In this document: one piece after another, positions 9,641-22,140 of the stretch | Position numbering within the stretch: the stretch's first letter is position 1 | Layout of the letters: each line of letters starts with the position of its first letter | Source: Planctomycetaceae bacterium | GTDB lineage: Bacteria; Planctomycetota; Planctomycetia; Pirellulales; Pirellulaceae | Direction: 5' to 3' | DNA length: 50,715 nt | Assembly (NCBI GenBank): GCA_002724245.1 | Contig: PBOG01000092.1 | Span: 14,393-65,107 of the forward strand | Translations under genes and position numbers: made by a program | The notes under the pieces: generated by a model | Seen by the model: only the letters and a program-made list of their open reading frames with translations | Database searches by the model: none | Told to the model about the DNA's origin: nothing

Positions 9641-10027
9641 CTAGCAATCGTGGACTGGCGCATTTGCTGTGCGACCGGCGGTGACGGCGGCCCGTCGCGT
9701 CGGATAATGCGCCAAGTGGTGCTGTCGGTCGGCGGCTGGCAAACTGGCATCACTGGCACCACTGATCCGCAGCAAGCCCCCTGTAGTTTCCAGGCGGCAG
9801 CGGAGTGATTCCAGTTCTTCAACCAGCTCCTCGGTGAGGTTTTCCACTTGATCCAGTTCCACCAGCAGGCGTCGCAACAGCTCAGCACGAAGTAGCTGGT
9901 CGAGTGAGTCGGCCAGGCCCGCGTAACCGTGGGATTGGTCAGCCGGGGTGGCGGCGAGTCGCACGAAAAGCCAACCAGGACCCCGGCTACATTCCACAGG
10001 CCACTGTCCAACCAGCGTATGTGTCAT
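9641..10027 (-). CDS. STAS-domain-like protein (anti-anti-sigma-factor type)
   Basis: This 128-residue protein has the pattern of a STAS domain: an N-terminal strand GWLFVRLA, a helix LADSLDQLLRAE, a strand LLVELDQVENLT where anti-anti-sigma factors have D-x-S, a long helix EELVEELESLRCRLETTGG, a strand LLRISG, and a polar C-terminus. STAS proteins of this type (SpoIIAA/RsbV-like) bind anti-sigma kinases or act in partner-switching regulation. The phosphorylatable Ser/Thr would be the Thr in VENLT, but this is an inference. No anti-sigma kinase gene is next to it. The overlapping minus-strand frame at 9592-10011 is Cys/Trp-rich and does not look like a protein. Confidence 0.6.
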   Translation of the reverse strand: MTHTLVGQWPVECSRGPGWLFVRLAATPADQSHGYAGLADSLDQLLRAELLRRLLVELDQVENLTEELVEELESLRCRLETTGGLLRISGASDASLPAADRQHHLAHYPTRRAAVTAGRTANAPVHDC

Positions 10028-10190
10028 CGCGATCAGGCCCTTTGAGGTCGTACGTCTGTCCAGACGGCCTATGGTAGAGATTGGCTCGAATCCGGCAAGA
10101 CAGATTTGTTTTGAGGCGTTTCCGTGGTGGACGATTTACGTTGCCGGATTTTCCTGGTGCTGATATCCTGGTCTTCTACAGGGAGCGAAC

Positions 10191-11039
10191 ATGACGAATC
10201 TTGACCAATTCGAAAGCACTTTCAAATCGGCTGACAAAGCCCGATTTTCCTATGAATCGGTCTCTTTGCAGAAGCTGCTTTTGGTCACCGATGGCGACGA
10301 GGAGAAGGGCAGCGAATTTCGCAATAATGTCGAGCAAATGTTGACTGGGGCGACGGGCATTGAGAGTCTGGAGTTGTCCCTGCTGCTGGGCAACGATTTC
10401 GACAAGATTTCGACTCTGCTGCAGCTGATCGATGAACGGCAACCTGACCTGGTTTGCACGTACCGCAATCTGCATGTGGAAGCCGCGGACTATCCGTACA
10501 GTCTGGGTGGTTATCTGGATGTCTTGACGCAGGTTTCGACAACTCCCGTATTGGTGATGCCACATCCGCGCTTTGATGCCTGTCCGACTTCGACGCAATC
10601 GGTTATGGCGATTACTGATCACCTCACGGGAGATGATCATTTAGTGAGCTTTGCCACGGCGTTGACCACTGCGGGTGGTACGCTCTCATTGACGCATGTT
10701 GAGGACCTGGCGACGTTCGAACGGTACATCGAAACGATCGGAAAAATTCCAGAAATCGATACGAGCTCGGCACAGCAGTTCCTGTTGGAGCAATTGCTCC
10801 GGGAGCCGCGCGACTATATTGACTCTTGCACCGAAGTATTGGGAAGCCAGGGGTTGCCGTTTCAAGTAGAAAGTCATGTTTCGGTCGGTCACCACCTGGC
10901 GGACTACCGGAGACTCGTTGAAGAACATGACGTTGATCTGCTTGTTTTGAACACCAAGGACGAAGACCAACTGGCAATTCACGGGTTAGCCTATCCGCTC
11001 ACGGTTGAATTGCGCAGGACGCCGATGTTACTGCTGTAG
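10191..11039 (+). CDS. Tandem universal-stress-protein-like protein
   Basis: The 282-residue cytoplasmic protein appears to contain two USP-like alpha/beta domains. The first opens with LQKLLLVTDGDEE (about 25) and continues to TTPVLVMPHP (about 120). The second opens at SVMAITDHLTGDD and ends VDLLVLNTKDEDQLAIHGLAYPLTVELRRTPMLLL, the usual HG...Y/V...E..R.P.L.L ending of UspA. The classical ATP-binding G-x2-G-x9-GS/T is not clear, so nucleotide binding is uncertain. GGGAGCGAAC supports the ATG. Its stop is only 24 bp before the downstream transporter gene on the same strand, so the two form an operon and this protein may regulate or respond with the transporter. Confidence 0.75.
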   Translation: MTNLDQFESTFKSADKARFSYESVSLQKLLLVTDGDEEKGSEFRNNVEQMLTGATGIESLELSLLLGNDFDKISTLLQLIDERQPDLVCTYRNLHVEAADYPYSLGGYLDVLTQVSTTPVLVMPHPRFDACPTSTQSVMAITDHLTGDDHLVSFATALTTAGGTLSLTHVEDLATFERYIETIGKIPEIDTSSAQQFLLEQLLREPRDYIDSCTEVLGSQGLPFQVESHVSVGHHLADYRRLVEEHDVDLLVLNTKDEDQLAIHGLAYPLTVELRRTPMLLL

Positions 11040-11063
11040 TCACGGGCGTCATGGTCTGCACAG

Positions 11064-12527
11064 ATGGATGCGCGCATGGTTCACTATCTACTGGCAAATA
11101 CGTCGCATGAAGTGTCTTCGGGGGTCACCATTCTTTTTGCCAGTCTGCTGGTAGCGCTAATTCTCTGCCTGGCGCTGGAAGAAAAACTGCACGCCAAGAA
11201 GTCCGTGATTGCCGGCGTGGCTGCCGTAGTCTGTCTGTTCCTCGGCGCCATGTGCGACATCTTGCCTTTCCAGAAGGTGCTCGTAGGCAGTACGGAAGTC
11301 GTTCAGGGCGAGCAGACGTTGCACACGGGTGGCCATGAAATCAGCATGCCGGTCTACATTCCGGGCATTGACTGGGGTGTGATTGCCATCATCCTGGGCT
11401 CGAGTTTATTCGTAGACATCACCAGCAAATCCGGGTTGTTTACCTGGATCGCGATCAAAGTGACCAAGGCGTCGCGCGGCGACCCTCAAAAGCTACTGTT
11501 TTCGTATGGCTTGATGACCGTCGTGTTTTCGGCGGTACTGAACAATGTTACTGCCATGATCATCGTAGGGTCACTGACGGCGGTCTCACTGGACAAATTG
11601 AATCGTCGTGAGAAATTACTCGGGTTTCTGCTGATCGAGGGGCTGTTGACCAATATTGGTGGTTTGTTGACTCTGATCAGCTCGGTTCCCAACATCATTG
11701 TCGGTACCACCGCCGGAATCAGCTTCGTTGAGTTCTTCATGAAAGCCGGTCCGTACGTGGTCGTGGCAACGATCGCGACGTTGGTGATGGGTGGCAAACG
11801 GTTCGGAATCCAGCGTCTCAAAACCGACGAAGAACGTGCAGAAGCGCAGGAGTTGGTCGCGAGTTTTGATGAGAACACAGGAATCGAAAGTTGGCGTTTC
11901 TTTTATTTCGCCACAGTAATGCTGATTCTCTTCATCGCCACCATCGCCACCACCAGTATCTTGCCCTGGATTCAGAACCTGGAAATGGGTTATGTGGCTT
12001 TAGCGTTCGCCGCCATCATGTTGATTCGCTATGCGTCTCGAGTGGATGAATTTTACAAAGCGGTGGATTGGGACCTGTTGGGATTCTTTATGTGCTTGTT
12101 TGTTGTGATTTATGTGATGGAACACGCACTTGTCCTGGAAGCGATTGGCCATGGGTTGCAAATGGTGTTGCGTGATATCACGAACGAAACAGCGAATTTG
12201 ATAGATGCCAGTGTCTTGCTGGTTGGGGCGGCCGGGTTCAGTAGCGTCACCGATAATATCCCCCTGGCAGCGATGCTCGCCAGCATCTTGCACAAATTAG
12301 GCGCACCGGAGTCATCTGGCCTGTGGTGGTCGGTCATTTTCGGGGCGAACCTGGGAGGCAACCTGACACCCATCGGGTCGGCATCCACCCTGGTGGCGGT
12401 GACCATTATGCACAAGCATGGGTTGGCGATGTCTTTCGGCAAATTTGTCAAGATCGCGGTGGCTTATGCGGCGGTTCAAATCGTGCTGGCACTGGTCTAT
12501 GTGGCGATCTTGATTTACGTGACCTGA
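11064..12527 (+). CDS. NhaD/ArsB-type ion transporter
   Basis: A 487-residue integral membrane protein with about 11-13 hydrophobic segments throughout. It shows ion-transporter superfamily landmarks: VLNNVTAMIIVGSLT (about 155), LLTLISSVPNIIVGTTAG (about 210), SVTDNIPLAAMLASI (about 395) and NLGGNLTPIGSASTLVA (about 430). The paired re-entrant N-rich motifs are those of NhaD Na+/H+ antiporters and ArsB-like carriers. It likely moves Na+ or another ion across the inner membrane; the ion cannot be read from sequence. It follows a USP-like gene by 24 bp and is probably co-transcribed with it. Start alternatives are ATG 11064 and ATG 11076 (residue 5). Confidence 0.82.
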   Translation: MDARMVHYLLANTSHEVSSGVTILFASLLVALILCLALEEKLHAKKSVIAGVAAVVCLFLGAMCDILPFQKVLVGSTEVVQGEQTLHTGGHEISMPVYIPGIDWGVIAIILGSSLFVDITSKSGLFTWIAIKVTKASRGDPQKLLFSYGLMTVVFSAVLNNVTAMIIVGSLTAVSLDKLNRREKLLGFLLIEGLLTNIGGLLTLISSVPNIIVGTTAGISFVEFFMKAGPYVVVATIATLVMGGKRFGIQRLKTDEERAEAQELVASFDENTGIESWRFFYFATVMLILFIATIATTSILPWIQNLEMGYVALAFAAIMLIRYASRVDEFYKAVDWDLLGFFMCLFVVIYVMEHALVLEAIGHGLQMVLRDITNETANLIDASVLLVGAAGFSSVTDNIPLAAMLASILHKLGAPESSGLWWSVIFGANLGGNLTPIGSASTLVAVTIMHKHGLAMSFGKFVKIAVAYAAVQIVLALVYVAILIYVT

Positions 12528-12612
12528 CCTGAGTGGGCTGAGACGCTTGCCACCGATATTTCCCAGAGCCGTAACCTGGGCCAGGGGAATCCCGGGGCTG
12601 TAACCCGCCGAG

Positions 12613-13002
12613 TCAGGGAAACTGATCAGGAGTGACTCCTAAATCGACGATGCTGCAGCCGACGATGAGCTGCAGTCCCAGTTCGCGGCCGCGCTGGATT
12701 AAATCAGGACTTTCGCTCCCGGGATTCAACCAGATCTCCGGCGTTCCCTTTTCCAGCATGGCTTCGAGTAATTGCAGTCCCACCTGCGGTGGGACGTAGA
12801 TGCTAATGCGGTCGATGTTTGGCCGGTCAATGGCGGCGAGCGAAGCATAGGTCGTCAGGCCCTCGATTGGCTCACCGCGGGGATTGACCGGAAAAACTTC
12901 GTACCCGCACTCCAGGTGCGCACGTACTGATTTGTTCCCGAATTTGTGGCGATCCGCACTGGCACCGAGGATTGCCACTGTGGGTTTTGCGTTGGATGGC
13001 AT
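12613..13002 (-). CDS. CoA-binding domain protein (YccU-like)
   Basis: This 129-residue protein is a single Rossmann-type CoA-binding domain. It starts TVAILGASADRHKFGNKSVR (nucleotide-binding loop ILGAS), then GYEVFPVNPRGEPIEGL, DRISIYVPPQVGLQLLE, IWLNPGSESPDLI and LIVGCSIVD. In YccU/DUF-type CoA-binding proteins these segments occur in the same order, and the motif C-S/P at the end is typical. GGGGACACAATC before the ATG supports the start. The physiological role is unknown. It is convergent with the transporter gene. Confidence 0.85.
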   Translation of the reverse strand: MPSNAKPTVAILGASADRHKFGNKSVRAHLECGYEVFPVNPRGEPIEGLTTYASLAAIDRPNIDRISIYVPPQVGLQLLEAMLEKGTPEIWLNPGSESPDLIQRGRELGLQLIVGCSIVDLGVTPDQFP

Positions 13003-13395
13003 GATTGTGTCCCCTGTTTCGACCTTGGTTTCACATTGTGACTTGTGATGCTGGTCCAGACGGATACGTGTCGTTACTGGGCGGGGCGTGTGTTCCAGTG
13101 TTGCAGCGCGTCTCCTGCGAGGTCGCAGTCTATCCGCTGAACCGCTTTAAGTGGACCTCGTTTACGTGGGCCTCGCGGAGCACATTACAGGATGAAGCCG
13201 TTCGTACAACCTGCCCGATGACTTCGTTTGCCTGGTGACTTGATTCCTGCAGCAGGTATGATAACCGCACTGCAGGGGAATACGAGTTCCCCTGGATTCA
13301 TTGGTGTCAGTTGCCGCCCTGTGCTCTGTTTGCCCGGCGCTCGCGGCCTGCTGTAGGGAAATCGGGAACGTGCCTGATTGACGGGAGAAGTAAAC
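13003..13395. other. Intergenic region with candidate promoter for the S41 protease gene
   Basis: These 393 bases contain no supported gene and separate two divergently oriented genes. A possible sigma-70-like pair, GTGACT (13235-13240) and TATGAT (13257-13262), has a 16-base spacer and points toward the protease gene. It leaves a leader of about 130 bases. Confidence 0.35.
13235..13262 (+). promoter_or_regulatory. Candidate promoter of S41 protease gene
   Basis: GTGACT and TATGAT are separated by 16 bases. The match is 4/6 and 5/6 to the sigma-70 consensus. No transcription data support it. Confidence 0.3.
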
Positions 13396-14730
13396 GTGCC
13401 ACCTCGCAATGTTTCGATCATCGTGATTACCGCGGTCTTGTCGCTCGCCTGTTATTTTCAGGTGCCGCGCAGCAGAGAGGCTCGTTCGATCGTACGCGCG
13501 ATGCACATCATTAGTGACCGCTACGTCAAGCCTGTTGAAACGCGCGAACTCTATCGCCATGCCATGAATGGAATGGTGGAGAAGTTGGATCGTTATTCCA
13601 ATTACATTGGCCCGGATGACTACAGTGCCCTGCAGTCCAGTCTTCAACAGAAGTTTGGTGGGATTGGCATTATGGTCGATGGTCCACCGCGGGTTGAACG
13701 TTTACGAGTCGTTAGTCCATTGGTGGGTACGCCAGCTTATCGCGCTGGGATTCAGGCAGGCGATGTGATTCTCTCCATTGATGGAACTTCGACCGAAGGA
13801 GTTACCTTGGAGCAAGCCGTCGTGATGATGCGCGGCGAGAAGGGAACAGAGGTTCGCTTGCAGGTCCTGCATCCGGGCAGCACTGAACCCGTAGAAGTCG
13901 CTGTGCGTCGCGATACCATTCAAACGGAATCGGTTAAAGGTGATACGCACCGCGAAGATGATTCCTGGAGTTTTGTTCTGGAGAGTAATCCGCATATCGG
14001 GTATGTGCGTATTACGACCTTTGGTGATCGTACGACAGGAGAATTGTCTACCGCTTTGGAGCAGATCCGCAACCGCGACGTAACGGGTCTGATTCTTGAC
14101 CTCAGGGGATGCCCGGGTGGCTTGTTAACGACTGCAGTCGAAGCTTGTGATTTGTTTCTTGAACAAGGCCGTATCGTTTCCACGCGAGAACGTGATCAGG
14201 TGCGGGATGTCAGCGATGCTTCCCCCGGCACTGAGTTCCCGCTGGATTTGCCGATGGTCGTGTTGATCGATCGGAATTCTGCCAGCGCTGCCGAAATCGT
14301 TGCGGCTTGTCTGAAAGACCAGCAGCGTGCCGCGGTTTGCGGTCAGCGATCGTGGGGCAAAGGTAGTGTCCAGAATATTATCGAACTCGATGACGGGCGT
14401 AGCGCGTTGAAGTTGACGACGGCTACCTACTTTCGTCCGAACGGGAAAAATATTCACCGCGCTATCCGCGACTACGAGGAAGAGGATTCGGAAGAATGGG
14501 GCGTCAAGCCAAGTGAGGGCTTGCGGGTTTCAATGCCGGACGAACAGTTGGCCGCCGTGTTTCAGGCGCGGCGCACTCGTGATGTGGTGACGAATCGTAC
14601 CGTGACGTCCAGTTCCGAAACGCCGGGCCAGGCGGCGGAAGAACCTGTCGTTGATCTGCAACTCCAAAAGGCAGTGGAGTTTCTGCGTAAAGCGGTCAAA
14701 ACGTATCCAGGTAAAGCCCGTAAAGCGTAA
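13396..14730 (+). CDS. S41 carboxy-terminal processing protease (CtpA-like)
   Basis: The start is taken as GTG 13396, with GGGAG 8-9 bases upstream; a TTG at 13378 would overlap that site. The 444-residue protein opens with one membrane anchor or signal (VSIIVITAVLSLACYF). After a helical segment with LDRYSNYIGPDDY come a PDZ domain (FGGIGIMV to LRVVSPLVGTPAYRAGIQAGDVILSIDG), then the S41 core: GYVRITTFGD, LILDLRGCPGG, the nucleophile Ser in DRNSASAAEIVA and the general base Lys in GQRSWGKGSVQ. The enzyme cleaves proteins at C-termini in the periplasm. The C-terminal 60 residues are polar and basic. It stands alone, and is convergent with the desaturase gene. Confidence 0.9.
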   Translation: MPPRNVSIIVITAVLSLACYFQVPRSREARSIVRAMHIISDRYVKPVETRELYRHAMNGMVEKLDRYSNYIGPDDYSALQSSLQQKFGGIGIMVDGPPRVERLRVVSPLVGTPAYRAGIQAGDVILSIDGTSTEGVTLEQAVVMMRGEKGTEVRLQVLHPGSTEPVEVAVRRDTIQTESVKGDTHREDDSWSFVLESNPHIGYVRITTFGDRTTGELSTALEQIRNRDVTGLILDLRGCPGGLLTTAVEACDLFLEQGRIVSTRERDQVRDVSDASPGTEFPLDLPMVVLIDRNSASAAEIVAACLKDQQRAAVCGQRSWGKGSVQNIIELDDGRSALKLTTATYFRPNGKNIHRAIRDYEEEDSEEWGVKPSEGLRVSMPDEQLAAVFQARRTRDVVTNRTVTSSSETPGQAAEEPVVDLQLQKAVEFLRKAVKTYPGKARKA

Positions 14731-14822
14731 GCTTGGACGCGTTGCGATGACAAGCCGTTTTCGCTTTCCGAACGGGTGCTTCTTGAACGGTGCCGCAGGC
14801 GAATGCGACACTGGGCGGATGT

Positions 14823-15851
14823 TCAATTTGGGTCTGCGACTCTGACGCGTCCGGTGCGATGCGTTTTGACTTCTTTTGCCAGTCCTATCCAGGACAGAAA
14901 ACAGATGGTCCAGTAGGTTGGATCGAATTCCCACCAGCGATGTCCATGCGCAGCCGAGACGGGATGCGCGTGATGGTTGTTATGCCAACCTTCTCCACCT
15001 GTAAATAAGGCGACGATCCAGCTGTTGCGGCTATTATCCCGAGTCTGGTAATTCCGATATCCCCACATATGGGCTACGGAATTGACTGCCCAGGTTACGT
15101 GCCACGTAAACAACGTACGCACGACAACGCCCCAGACAAACAAGCTGGCACCAAATTGCAGACCTTTCCATGGGCCTTCACTGACCCAGCCCACAGCGAA
15201 GCCGACAAGGAAAAAGGCGACGGCGTGCGCCACATAAATCCAGGCCCACATAACGTTCCGTTCCAGTTTCAGATAGAACGGATCGCGGAGGATATCGGGT
15301 GCGTATTGATGGTAAAAACCGGCCGCGTTGGACTCCTCGTCACGGCGAATGAGCCAGCCAAAGTGCCCCCAGATAAAACTGACCAGCGGACTGTGTGGAT
15401 CAGGTTGTTCGTCCGAGTGTTGATGGTGCTTTCTATGAATCGCGACCCAGCGCGCGGGTGAATCCATCAAGGTACAGACGCCCAGAATCGCACAAGTGTG
15501 CTCGAACCACTTGGGCATGATGAGGCCGGCATGTGTCAACGTGCGGTGGTAGCATAAGCCAATTCCCACCCAGTCGAACACGTACAGTCCCAGCGGTACG
15601 AGCAGCAAACCGGTCCAACTGAAAAGAGCAGGAACGAAAGCCAGCGAGAGCATCAGGTGCAAAGCGATAAACGTAATCAGGTAACCCCACATGATGCGGG
15701 TGCCGACAGTTTCAGGAACCGCGAGGCGGTCGAGCGCAGGTTGGCTCGAGCTCGCGGCATTCGTATTACCGCTGGGTTCGAGCGCTAGATCGTCGGCGGG
15801 AAAATCGACATCAGAGGCAACCGTTTCCGGCAAAGGCGTACTCGCGGACAT
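14823..15851 (-). CDS. Membrane fatty acid desaturase (delta-9 acyl-CoA type)
   Basis: The start is set at ATG 15851, preceded by GGAAAGAAG; an ATG at 15893 would add 14 residues with no membrane or targeting character. The 342-residue protein has four hydrophobic segments and the three histidine boxes of the di-iron desaturases: HRTLTH (about 100), HRKHH (about 140) and GEGWHNNHHAH (about 285). These enzymes insert a cis double bond into acyl chains in the membrane, using O2 and electrons from ferredoxin or cytochrome b5. The N-terminal 50 residues are Ser/Pro/Ala-rich. It is monocistronic and convergent with the protease gene. Confidence 0.9.
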   Translation of the reverse strand: MSASTPLPETVASDVDFPADDLALEPSGNTNAASSSQPALDRLAVPETVGTRIMWGYLITFIALHLMLSLAFVPALFSWTGLLLVPLGLYVFDWVGIGLCYHRTLTHAGLIMPKWFEHTCAILGVCTLMDSPARWVAIHRKHHQHSDEQPDPHSPLVSFIWGHFGWLIRRDEESNAAGFYHQYAPDILRDPFYLKLERNVMWAWIYVAHAVAFFLVGFAVGWVSEGPWKGLQFGASLFVWGVVVRTLFTWHVTWAVNSVAHMWGYRNYQTRDNSRNSWIVALFTGGEGWHNNHHAHPVSAAHGHRWWEFDPTYWTICFLSWIGLAKEVKTHRTGRVRVADPN

Positions 15852-16208
15852 GACTTCTTTCCACGCTACACCGGCTCGGCAAACATCCATCATTGCGGCC
15901 AGCGTCGGATCATTACATATGAAAAAAGGCCCAGCGAGTGGTAGTGGCTGAATGCAAGATTCTTGCTATTCGCTGAAGCCAACTGGCCTTAAGGTTCGCT
16001 TCCTGCAAACGCGGATGAATTGAGGGTCACCCGCCCCTGAACCGAAAAGCCATGCCTATAGCTTCACGTAGCGGAGCGCCAAATGCAAGCCTCACCCCGA
16101 GTTTGTGATAATGTCGGGTTTTTGATGGTTGCAGCGTCTGGGAACCCCAGGTGATTTCAGTGGATCTGGGGCTGTTTCCGGCGGGAGACCGGTTGCTGCC
16201 GAGCGAGA
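15852..16208. other. Intergenic gap
   Basis: These 357 bases hold no supported gene. They include a 6-bp inverted repeat (CCCCAG at 16145-16150 with CTGGGG about 15 bases later) without a T-run, and they must carry the promoter of the desaturase gene and any terminator of the DUF151 gene. Confidence 0.4.
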
Positions 16209-16613
16209 TTACTCATTGAAGCACTCCTCGAGAACTTCCTCGCTTACATAGATTGGCAGTGGTGGCGTGCAAGTCATCGCTACAGCAATCGCATCTGAAG
16301 GCCTGGCATCCACTTCAATCAGCTGTCCGTCCTGGCGGATCCGCAATTTGGCGAAATACGTGTGCTCACGCAAATCGCTAATTACGACGCTGTCCAGCTC
16401 GGCGCCTAGTTCCTGGACCAGATTGACCAGCAGGTCGTGCGTGAGAGGCCTCGGCGAAGGTCGCTCTTTGACACGGCGGTCGATACTAGTGGCTTCAAAG
16501 ATACCGATCACAATTGGAAACTGGCGATCGCCATCCATCTCTTTCAGATAGATGACTTGTTGATCACTAATTTCGCTAATTATGATCCGCGAGAGGATCA
16601 TCTGCACGGGCAT
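16209..16613 (-). CDS. Bifunctional nuclease family (DUF151) protein
   Basis: The 134-residue protein matches DUF151 in length and layout: MILSRIIISEISDQQVIYL, then the core GDRQFPIVIGIFEATSID, LTHDLLVNLVQELGAELDSVVI, and DARPSDAIAVAMTC near 105-118. The last segment, with R-P-S-D-A, is the family hallmark. Members have been reported as bifunctional DNase/RNase in plants and bacteria; the biological role is uncertain. AAGGGG precedes the ATG. It is downstream of valS on the same strand with a 171-bp gap... the order on the minus strand is valS first at 19913, then this gene further upstream in coordinates of transcription is not implied, so co-transcription is possible but unproven. Confidence 0.85.
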   Translation of the reverse strand: MPVQMILSRIIISEISDQQVIYLKEMDGDRQFPIVIGIFEATSIDRRVKERPSPRPLTHDLLVNLVQELGAELDSVVISDLREHTYFAKLRIRQDGQLIEVDARPSDAIAVAMTCTPPLPIYVSEEVLEECFNE

Positions 16614-16784
16614 CGAGAACGCCCCTTCCCGATAAGTATGACCAGATCGGGGAAACGGAACTGAACAGTGGGTGACAAGATTGCCTGATTATACGACGTG
16701 CATTCTATCGGCGACAAGGTGCGGTCGAGCAAGAGGCTGACGCACCCGGGCGGGGTGTTACCAGCGGGGTCTGCTGGCCGCCGT

Positions 16785-19913
<3,129 letters not shown>

Positions 19914-20096
19914 GGAATCACAGACCGAGAAGGAAATGAAAACAAAGAAATGTTACCACTGCGAATGACCATGCACTGCCACTGGGATCGTCACGACCGA
20001 TCTGGCAACGGCAGACACTTCTAGAATCATAGAGCGGCAAAGTCATCATAGTCAGGCCAGGATGGGATGAAGCGAGCAATCCTGTTGGACACTGGT

Positions 20097-21716
20097 TTAT
20101 TGGACACCGGCCAGCCGGTTGTCGGAAGTACCCTCTGTAGTGTCAGCTGTTTCATCCTTGACCAGCTTGTATTCGATGGCGTCAACCAGGGCCAGCCAGC
20201 TGGCTTCAATGATGTTCTCGCTGACGCCTACCGTTCCCCATGTTTCCTCCTTGTCGGCACTTTCGATCATCACCCGGATACGGGCGGCGGTGCCGGCCTC
20301 CGAGTTCACGACACGGACTTTGTAGTCGACCAGTCGCATCGTTTGCAGGTTGGGGAAATGGACACTGAGGGCTTTACGCAGGGCCGCGTCGAGGGCATCG
20401 ACCGGACCGTCTCCTTCTGCGACTTCGTGTTGTTCGCTGTCTTCGACGCGCACCTTGATCGTTGCCTCAGTCAGCACGTGGCCTGTCTGGTCGGTGCCCA
20501 CTTCGACGTGGTATTTGATCCGTTCAAAGTGTGGTTTGAAGGTGCCGGCACAGCGTTTGACCAGCAGGTCGAAGGATGCTCTGGCTGCTTCAAACTGGTA
20601 GCCGTCGTGTTCCATTTCGACAACCCGCTTGAGGATGCGATCCATCAAGTCTCGGTCGTTTTCCAGGTGGTAGCGGGTCGTCAACGCGATGATGTTGGAT
20701 CGTCCTGAGAGTTCACTGACGAGAATACGTCTTTCATTACCGACGTTTTGTGGATCCATATGTTCGTAGCTCTCTGTCGCCCGATTGACTGCGTGCACAT
20801 GCATGCCCCCTTTATGGGCAAACGCACTTTGTCCCACGAAGGGCTGATGTGTGCGCAATTGCATATTGGCAGTTTCATAGACGAAGCGAGACAGTTCCGT
20901 CAGCCTCTCCAGGCGATTTTCTGCGAGTACTCGATAGCCTTGCTTCTTGATGCCCAGATTGGCGATCACGGAAATCAGGTCTGCATTTCCACAGCGTTCG
21001 CCAAAGCCGTTAATGGTGCCCTGCACTTGCAGCGCGCCTGCGTCGATCCCGGCCAGAGAGTTGGCAACGGCCAGGTCGCAATCATTGTGGCAATGGATGC
21101 CGACGGGGATTTGCTGTGGCGTCAGGACTTCTCGCGCCAAGCGGGTGAAGTGAGCGATTTCTTCTGGCAGGGTTCCTCCGTTGGTGTCACACAGTACGAT
21201 CAGCTGGGCCCCTGCTTGTGCGGCGACGCGCAGCGTCTCGGCGGCGTAATCTGGATCTTGCTTCCAGCCATCAAAGCAATGTTCCGCATCGTAAATGACC
21301 TCACGTCCACCCTCTGCCAGGAAACGAACGCTGTCGGCAATCATTGCCAGGTTTTCTTCGAGTGACACACGCAGTACTTCGGTGGCGTGAAAAGACCACG
21401 TCTTACCCACGACAGTGCAGACCGGAGCATCTGATGCAAGCAGAGCCTGCATGCCAGGGTCCGCTTCGGCACTGATTCCTTTGCGGCGCGTCATACCAAA
21501 GGCGCAAATCTTCGCATGTTGAAGGTCCAGTTCGGCGACCCGTTTAAAGAACTGGACATCTTTTTCATTGGAAAGCGGATAGCCGCCTTCGATATAGTCG
21601 ACACCAATTTCATCGAGCCGCTGCGCGATCTGCAATTTGTCCTGGAGGGACAGACTGATGCCCTCGCCCTGGGTTCCGTCCCGGAGTGTCGTGTCGTAAA
21701 TCTGAATGGATTTCAT
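20097..21716 (-). CDS. cimA: (R)-citramalate synthase
   Basis: The start is ATG 21716 (MKSIQIYDTTLRDGTQGEG); an upstream in-frame extension is not protein-like. The 539-residue enzyme condenses pyruvate and acetyl-CoA to citramalate, the first step of the threonine-independent route to isoleucine. The catalytic barrel has YDTTLRDGTQGEGI (R/D metal and substrate site), GGYPLSNEKD, HCHNDCDLAVANSLAGI (metal-binding His-x-His) and GTINGFGERCGNAD. The helical subdomain has HKGGMHVHAV. A C-terminal LeuA-dimer regulatory domain (from about 400) probably binds the feedback inhibitor. LDGTQGEG and GGYPLSNEKD distinguish CimA from 2-isopropylmalate synthase. It is divergent from the ThiF-like gene. Confidence 0.92.
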   Translation of the reverse strand: MKSIQIYDTTLRDGTQGEGISLSLQDKLQIAQRLDEIGVDYIEGGYPLSNEKDVQFFKRVAELDLQHAKICAFGMTRRKGISAEADPGMQALLASDAPVCTVVGKTWSFHATEVLRVSLEENLAMIADSVRFLAEGGREVIYDAEHCFDGWKQDPDYAAETLRVAAQAGAQLIVLCDTNGGTLPEEIAHFTRLAREVLTPQQIPVGIHCHNDCDLAVANSLAGIDAGALQVQGTINGFGERCGNADLISVIANLGIKKQGYRVLAENRLERLTELSRFVYETANMQLRTHQPFVGQSAFAHKGGMHVHAVNRATESYEHMDPQNVGNERRILVSELSGRSNIIALTTRYHLENDRDLMDRILKRVVEMEHDGYQFEAARASFDLLVKRCAGTFKPHFERIKYHVEVGTDQTGHVLTEATIKVRVEDSEQHEVAEGDGPVDALDAALRKALSVHFPNLQTMRLVDYKVRVVNSEAGTAARIRVMIESADKEETWGTVGVSENIIEASWLALVDAIEYKLVKDETADTTEGTSDNRLAGVQ

Positions 21717-22140
21717 ACAACCGGATTCCAACTGGACCAGAGCAGACAGAATAGGGGCGCGGTAGTGCCCGCTTTCATTGGAGACATCTGATTGCCGCGA
21801 ATACCACAAGAAAACCCCGAAACCGCAGGGTTGGGGGGGGCTGTTAGTGGGCATATTTGGCCTGGCGGCCCTAAACCCAATACCCGCAAACAGAACGTAC
21901 CCGTCCAGGGTTGCCAGGCCGCTTGTTGCCCGGCTCCATGGTGCCGTTCAGTCCGCCGCATTCGTGACGTCAGTTGCCGCCTTGCTAGAATGTTTTTGTC
22001 GATTGACGCGCACGTCTTTTCGAGCAATTTCAGAATACTTCTTGCCCGTCAGCGTGTCAACTCGCGACGCCTTGTCAGGATGAACGTTCCTCGCCTAGGA
22101 TCAGCAGACTGTGTTTCTCTTTTTCACCGTGGCCTGACAG
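21717..22140. other. Divergent intergenic region
   Basis: About 424 bases separate cimA (minus) and the ThiF-like gene (plus). No supported gene lies here. A run of eight G occurs at about 21833-21840. The region must hold both promoters, but I see no clear -35/-10 pair. Confidence 0.45.

Noticed and set aside
20085-20107. Direct repeat TTGGACAC at the end of cimA
   Set aside because: Only two 8-base copies 7 bases apart; no partner sequence or attachment-site context, so probably chance.
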